Assembly (NCBI GenBank): GCA_965228775.1
Contig: OZ245840.1
Location: forward strand, 1,798,001-1,862,000
Direction of reading: 5' to 3'
DNA length: 64,000 bases
Source: JANQMY01 sp965228775
GTDB taxonomy: Bacteria; Pseudomonadota; Alphaproteobacteria; JANQMY01
The position numbers and the translations under genes were made by a program. Positions 60,092-64,000 of this stretch are shown in pieces. The notes below the pieces were generated by a model. It saw only the letters and a list, made by a program, of their open reading frames with translations. It was not told the DNA's origin and did no database searches. Every line of letters starts with the position of its first letter. Position 1 is the first letter of the stretch.

Positions 60092-61480
60092 ATGATGACA
60101 GGGGAACAATACAAGGCGTCCCTGAACGATGGACGTGCGACCTTTTTCGAAGGCCGCCGCGTTGACGATGTCGCTGCCGATCCCATGCTGGGCCAAACCG
60201 TTGGCGTGGTGGCAAACACATACGATCATTTCTACAAGCCAGAGCCGGATGCCATCAGCGATTACATGAAGGTGCCAGGTTCCGCCGAGGAGTTATGGGA
60301 TCAAGTGGCGGCGCACCACAATGTGGATTTGCTGACCCACGTGACATACGCCTCCATAATGACACTGCTCACAGCGGCTGACCGCATTTCCGAGAAACGT
60401 CCGCAGGCGGTCGAGGCCATTCACAAATATGTGGACTTTGTTCAGAAGAATGATTTGCGCGTCACCCAATGCATCACCGATGCCAAAGGCGACCGCAGCA
60501 AGCACCCAGCGGACCAGCAAGACCCAGACGCCTATGTGCGTGTGGTTGACCGGAAAGATGATGGCGTCGTCATTCGCGGCGCGAAGCTGCACATATCCGG
60601 CGCGTCTCTGGGCCACGAGCTCATGACCATTCCCACCAAAGCCATGCGCCCCGGTGAGGAAGATTATTCCATCGCCTGCATGGTGCCGGTGAACGCGCCG
60701 GGCGTGAAGATCGTCAACACCACCTATGCACCACGCCACGAAGACACACGCGACTTCCCCATATCAGGGGAATACCACATGCCCGAGGGTTTCGTGATTT
60801 TCGATGACGTGTTCGTTCCATATGACCGCGTGTTCTTAGACGGCGAAACCGAATATGCGGCCGTGTTCGCCCATTCCCTTGGCCTTTGGGAACGCCTTGG
60901 GGGACTTGCGTCCATGGCGGACGGTGCTGACGAAATGGTGGGCTTTGCCCAACTCATCGCCGAAGCGAATGGCTTGGAGCGCGTGGGGCATGTGAAAGAA
61001 AAGATCTCTGAGATGATCATCCACGCGACACTCGTCAGAGCCTCCTTGGAGGCGGCCATCTCAAACTGTCAGATCACCAGCGACGGTGCGGCCTTCCCGG
61101 ACGAGCTGTACACCAATGCGGGTAAGTATCACGGCGCCGCCAACTATAATGAAATGGTGCGCCACCTTCATGACATCGCCGGCGGTTCGGTTCTAACGGC
61201 GCCCGGCATTGCCGACCTGGAAAATGAAGAAACGGGCCACCTCATCCGCAAATATATGGGGACGAAGCAATCCGTCGACGGAGCATATCGCACCAGACTG
61301 TTTCATGCCATTCGCGACCTCACGGCTGATTCCTTCGGTGGCTGGAAAGCGGTCACCAATGTGCAAGCCGGGGGCGGGTTGTATGCTCAACGGATCGTCA
61401 CCCGTAAGCACTACGACATGGAAAAGGCCAAATCGGCGGCCCTTAAAACAGCGCGCATCAATCCGAGTGACGCGCATTGA
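60092..61480 (+). CDS. HpaB/4-hydroxybutyryl-CoA-dehydratase-superfamily flavoprotein lacking Fe-S ligands
   Basis: A 462-residue protein of the 4-hydroxyphenylacetate 3-hydroxylase family: TDAKGDRSKHPADQQDPDAY, VVIRGAKLHISGASLGHEL, FVIFDDVFVPYDRVFLDGE and HDIAGGSVLTAPGIADLEN. The overall sequence resembles 4-hydroxybutyryl-CoA dehydratase, but the two Cys near the N-terminus and the H...C pair that bind its 4Fe-4S cluster are absent (THVTYASIMTLLTAADRI and AHSLGLWERLGGLASMADG at those places). It is therefore more likely a FADH2-dependent monooxygenase or a cluster-less relative. No reductase gene is adjacent. Confidence 0.83.
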   Translation: MMTGEQYKASLNDGRATFFEGRRVDDVAADPMLGQTVGVVANTYDHFYKPEPDAISDYMKVPGSAEELWDQVAAHHNVDLLTHVTYASIMTLLTAADRISEKRPQAVEAIHKYVDFVQKNDLRVTQCITDAKGDRSKHPADQQDPDAYVRVVDRKDDGVVIRGAKLHISGASLGHELMTIPTKAMRPGEEDYSIACMVPVNAPGVKIVNTTYAPRHEDTRDFPISGEYHMPEGFVIFDDVFVPYDRVFLDGETEYAAVFAHSLGLWERLGGLASMADGADEMVGFAQLIAEANGLERVGHVKEKISEMIIHATLVRASLEAAISNCQITSDGAAFPDELYTNAGKYHGAANYNEMVRHLHDIAGGSVLTAPGIADLENEETGHLIRKYMGTKQSVDGAYRTRLFHAIRDLTADSFGGWKAVTNVQAGGGLYAQRIVTRKHYDMEKAKSAALKTARINPSDAH

Positions 61481-61493
61481 TAGAATACAAGAA

Positions 61494-61518
61494 AGCCCGG
61501 CACTCTGTGTGCCGGGCT
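61494..61518. terminator. Terminator hairpin between convergent genes
   Basis: AGCCCGGCAC-TCTGT-GTGCCGGGCT is a perfect 10-bp stem. Read leftward it is followed by TTTCTTG, a usable U-tract for the His/Gly-repeat gene; read rightward the tail is weak. Confidence 0.7.
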
Positions 61519-61549
61519 GCTTGCTGTGTTCCCACATTCGTGAAAACGC

Positions 61550-61954
61550 TTAGAACTTTTTGAAACCTCTGCCGTGAAATCCGCGATGGAATCCCTTCCC
61601 GTGGAAACCGCGTCCGTGAAACCCTTTTTTCACAATGAAGCGCTTGCTGTGGAAACCTTTGCGGTGAAAGCCTTTCTTAAACCCCTTCCCGTGGAAGCTC
61701 TTTTTGAATCCTTTGCCGTGGAAACCCTTCCGGTGAAACCCTTTTCCATGGAACCCCTTGCCATGAAAACCGCCATAGTAACTTTTCCCGTAGTAGCCAC
61801 GCTTGAAGGTGACAGTCTTTACGGGTGACGCATCCACCACGTCTTTATGTACCCCCACAACACCCAGTGGCGCTGCCTGTGCGCTGGCGGTAAACGCCAC
61901 GAAGGCCAACGCAGCTGCTCCCACCAAAACCAAATTTCTAACGGTCGTAAACAT
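61550..61954 (-). CDS. Exported His/Gly/Lys repeat protein
   Basis: A 134-residue precursor with a signal peptide (NLVLVGAAALAFVAFTASAQA). After a short linker the mature chain consists of degenerate repeats of F-H-G-K-G or F-K-K-G; eleven Phe-His pairs occur. It is strongly basic and lacks Cys and acidic residues. Such composition suggests binding of metal ions, nucleic acid or polyanionic polymer outside the membrane. A longer upstream frame is open but the ATG at 61954 starts the signal peptide. Confidence 0.78.
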   Translation of the reverse strand: MFTTVRNLVLVGAAALAFVAFTASAQAAPLGVVGVHKDVVDASPVKTVTFKRGYYGKSYYGGFHGKGFHGKGFHRKGFHGKGFKKSFHGKGFKKGFHRKGFHSKRFIVKKGFHGRGFHGKGFHRGFHGRGFKKF

Positions 61955-62171
61955 GTCGAGATCCTTTCTGCTTTGAAAGAGAACTCCTGCACCCAGCGGT
62001 TTTGGACCCTTCAAAGCGTCACTCTGGTTATGGAATAGATTTGGGGGAATCGACGTCTGACGCCATGAACATTCACTCAAGAATGTGTGAGACACAGTTA
62101 TTCAGAATCCGGCTGTTTTCCGGGCCTTCGCGTGCTCTAATTGTGGCTGCCCATGTGTGCGCTCACAAAAA

Positions 62172-62200
62172 GGCCCCGGGTGATGCGATCACCCAGGGCC
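62172..62200 (-). terminator. Rho-independent terminator of the cyclase-family gene
   Basis: On the minus strand GGCCCTGGGTGA-TCGCA-TCACCCGGGGCC forms a 12-bp stem with one mismatch, followed by TTTTTGTG. Confidence 0.8.
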
Positions 62201-62230
62201 AAATTTCTTGTTTCGCTTTATATAAAGCAG

Positions 62231-63172
62231 TTAGCGAATGGCAATCGGGTTGATGACCATCTGCACCGCGCCTTCAAACCGTGGCACGCCCAGCACAAAC
62301 ATAAATTCATAAGCTTCGTCGGCTGCAAGTTCGGCCGTCTGAATATTCTCCAGAATATGCACGCCGCGTTTGGCCAGCAGCGTTGTGTGGACGATGAAAA
62401 TACTGTCTTCGGCTTCGCTCGGCAGCGCTTCGAGCGCCCATGTGTCCGCCCCTATGGCGACCACGCCTTGGTCCGCAAGATAGGTCGCGCCATCAAGACC
62501 GATGCCCGGCTCGCCTTGGATAAACCGTTCCGGATCGCTTTCCGCCAGCGACTGCCACCCGGTGTGGAACAGCACCACATCGCCTTTTTCAATGGTCACG
62601 CCTTGTGCTTTCGCCTGCGCTTTGATGGCGGCACTGTTGAAGACGGTACCCTCGGTTAGGATCGGCGCGCCGTAATATTTCGTCATGTCGATCAGGACAC
62701 CGCGTGTGGCAATCGGCGGAATGTCATGCGTTCCATATTTCTTCAGCCCATTCGGTGTGAACAAGTCCGAGACATGGACACCATTGTAATATTTGTGGTC
62801 GATGCCCGCATGACCGAAGCCGTCGATCTGCGTACCGATACCCAGCCAGGTCATCATCAAATCATCATTGAAGACGCCCTTGTGCGAGCCCATGGTACCG
62901 CCACCCGATCCATCACCATGGGGATAGAGCACCATCTGAAAGTTCCGTGTACCGAAGGCAGGCGTGTTCGGGCCGGTAACGCCGCCCAGCTGATAGGTCT
63001 TGCCTTGTTGGATAAGGCCAGCGGCTTGAGTGACTTTTTCCGGGGTGATGTTGTTGACGGCGCCGATCGTATCGTCTGCGCCATATTCGGACGGATACCA
63101 ATCGTCCTCTGCGTTTGCGCCGGAAACAATGAGCCCCGACAAAACCAATCCGCGCAAAAGTGCCTTAAGCAT
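62231..63172 (-). CDS. Exported cyclase-family (kynurenine-formamidase-like) metal hydrolase
   Basis: A 313-residue precursor with signal peptide ending VSGANA. The family core is WLGIGTQIDGFGHAGI (about 107-122), where the usual HxGTHxD is represented by G-I-G-T-Q-I-D, and GVLIDMTKYYG; VVLFHTGW and the Gly/Asp-rich LDGATYLADQGVVAIGADTW follow. These features fit the longer periplasmic branch of the cyclase family. The substrate is not known; the Gln in place of a metal His suggests an altered metal site. Confidence 0.85.
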   Translation of the reverse strand: MLKALLRGLVLSGLIVSGANAEDDWYPSEYGADDTIGAVNNITPEKVTQAAGLIQQGKTYQLGGVTGPNTPAFGTRNFQMVLYPHGDGSGGGTMGSHKGVFNDDLMMTWLGIGTQIDGFGHAGIDHKYYNGVHVSDLFTPNGLKKYGTHDIPPIATRGVLIDMTKYYGAPILTEGTVFNSAAIKAQAKAQGVTIEKGDVVLFHTGWQSLAESDPERFIQGEPGIGLDGATYLADQGVVAIGADTWALEALPSEAEDSIFIVHTTLLAKRGVHILENIQTAELAADEAYEFMFVLGVPRFEGAVQMVINPIAIR

Positions 63173-63399
63173 CCGCTACCTCCCTGTGGCGCCATTATGA
63201 ACGCCCCTTATTCCGGTAAAGGCCAACTGGCGCAAGGCTCTATTCCTTGCCAGCGGCGGACACCTTATCGATGCGTCGAGATGCCGCAAGACTGGAGCGG
63301 TTCCAGGGATGCCTTAGGGGCGCCGCACCGATATTTGCGGACGCCAAACCCATTTCGCATGTGCAAATCCACCGTCTGGCCAATTCCCGCCCGGATTCG

Positions 63400-63428
63400 T
63401 TGACACGCCTCATTCCGGTCATTACTTT
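63400..63428 (+). promoter_or_regulatory. Candidate promoter for etfB
   Basis: TTGACA and TACTTT are separated by 17 bp, predicting a start near 63435 and a 5' leader of about 120 nt. The rest of 63173-63556 shows no supported gene. Confidence 0.42.
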
Positions 63429-63556
63429 GCCGCAGCGCACAACAGGTGTTTCATCACACTATAGATGCCCGTTTTCCGTGACTTGACGATCGGTTGGGCG
63501 TGTGTTGGGACAGTCCGCATTAAAAAACAGACAGCAACTGTGTTGGAGAACAGCCA

Positions 63557-64000
63557 ATGAAGGTTCTCGTGCCCGTAAAACGGGTCGTTGATTACAACGT
63601 GAAGATCCGCGTCAAACCCGATCAGACAGGCGTCGATCTGGCAAACGTCAAAATGTCGATGAACCCTTTCGACGAAATTTCAGTAGAAGAAGCCGTCCGC
63701 CTGAAGGAAGCCGGAACCGCCACAGAGGTGGTCGCTATTTCGGTTGGACCGCAGCAAGCGCAAGAAACGATCCGCACGGCTTTGGCCATGGGCGCCGACC
63801 GGGGCATTCTTGTAAAGACCGACGAAACGGTAGAGCCGTTGGCGGTCGCAAAAATTCTGAAAGCAATCTGTGAAGCCGAAAGCCCGGATCTTGTCATCCT
63901 GGGCAAACAGGCCATTGACGATGATTGCAATCAGACCGGCCAGATGCTGGCGGCATTGCTTGGCTGGCCGCAGGGCACCTTTGCCTCCGAACTCAAATTC
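63557..64000 (+). CDS. etfB: Electron transfer flavoprotein beta subunit (3' end missing)
   Basis: The first 148 residues are present: KVLVPVKRVVDYNVKIRVKP, MNPFDEISVEEAVRLKEAG, VVAISVGPQQAQETIRTALA and VILGKQAIDDDCNQTGQML, the AMP-binding signature of EtfB. It accepts electrons from acyl-CoA dehydrogenases, several of which are in this window. GGAG lies ten bases before the ATG. etfA is presumably next. Confidence 0.95.
   Translation, partial: MKVLVPVKRVVDYNVKIRVKPDQTGVDLANVKMSMNPFDEISVEEAVRLKEAGTATEVVAISVGPQQAQETIRTALAMGADRGILVKTDETVEPLAVAKILKAICEAESPDLVILGKQAIDDDCNQTGQMLAALLGWPQGTFASELKF

Noticed and set aside
60092..61480. 4-hydroxybutyryl-CoA dehydratase
   Set aside because: The Cys and His ligands of its 4Fe-4S cluster are not present.
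1..64000. CRISPR arrays, insertion sequences, rRNA genes
   Set aside because: No regular spaced repeats, transposase-like proteins or rRNA sequence were seen.

Overview
The window is chromosomal DNA from an alphaproteobacterium. This is an inference from gene content and small lineage habits: a twin-transmembrane HIG1-type protein overlapping an ATP:cobalamin adenosyltransferase, a DUF1194 periplasmic protein, GluQ, Coq7, DsbB, many acyl-CoA enzymes, and a hyphenated 49-bp palindrome of the kind scattered through Hyphomicrobiales-like genomes. I cannot name the species. Almost every base is coding and most genes are ordinary lipid, cofactor and redox metabolism.

The most interesting region is about 0.8-7.1 kb. 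Five adjacent genes match, enzyme for enzyme, the Campylobacter jejuni Cj1415-Cj1419/20 pathway that builds cytidine diphosphoramidate for O-methyl phosphoramidate (MeOPN) decoration of capsule: a PEP-synthase-like L-glutamine kinase, a CTP:phosphoglutamine cytidylyltransferase, a class I amidotransferase-fold hydrolase, an APS-kinase-like cytidine diphosphoramidate kinase and a SAM methyltransferase. Beside them is a sulfotransferase-fold protein. Since the last known Campylobacter intermediate carries a 3'-phosphate like PAPS, this protein is a good candidate for the missing transferase. A PhnZ/TmpB-like HD-domain oxygenase lies next door, and a Gfo/Idh/MocA dehydrogenase runs off the left edge.

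From 7.9 to 33.4 kb there is a GPH-type transporter, a two-subunit acyl-CoA dehydrogenase with a crotonase, a penicillin-acylase-family lipoprotein paired with a GH3-type adenylating enzyme, a YceI/cytochrome b561/YceI set, a DmdC-like acyl-CoA dehydrogenase, hydrolases, GlpD, a lipid kinase, DUF924, a metallo-beta-lactamase-fold protein, a GST, a serine hydrolase and an acyl-CoA synthetase. From 33.4 to 40 kb come TusA, a soluble FtsH-like AAA+ zinc protease, and nrdAB behind a recognisable NrdR operator and a long structured leader.

From 41 to 48 kb are a small membrane peptide, a palindromic repeat, a Gly-rich secreted protein, a PNPOx-like protein, GlpK, and then an A/T-richer 992-residue protein that joins an SGNH hydrolase, a trypsin-like protease and a GH24-like lysozyme domain. 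This last gene and an empty 0.5-kb flank lie against a tRNA-Leu(CAA) gene and look acquired. From 48.5 to 64 kb are ExoD, DsbB, Coq7, an HNH nuclease, an esterase, AlkA, GluQ, a DUF1194/membrane-protein pair, another acyl-CoA dehydrogenase, two paralogous small exported proteins, the cobalamin adenosyltransferase pair, an HpaB-family flavoenzyme, a His/Gly repeat protein, a cyclase-family hydrolase and the start of etfB. Two copies of a roughly 72-bp hairpin element lie after nrdB and coq7.
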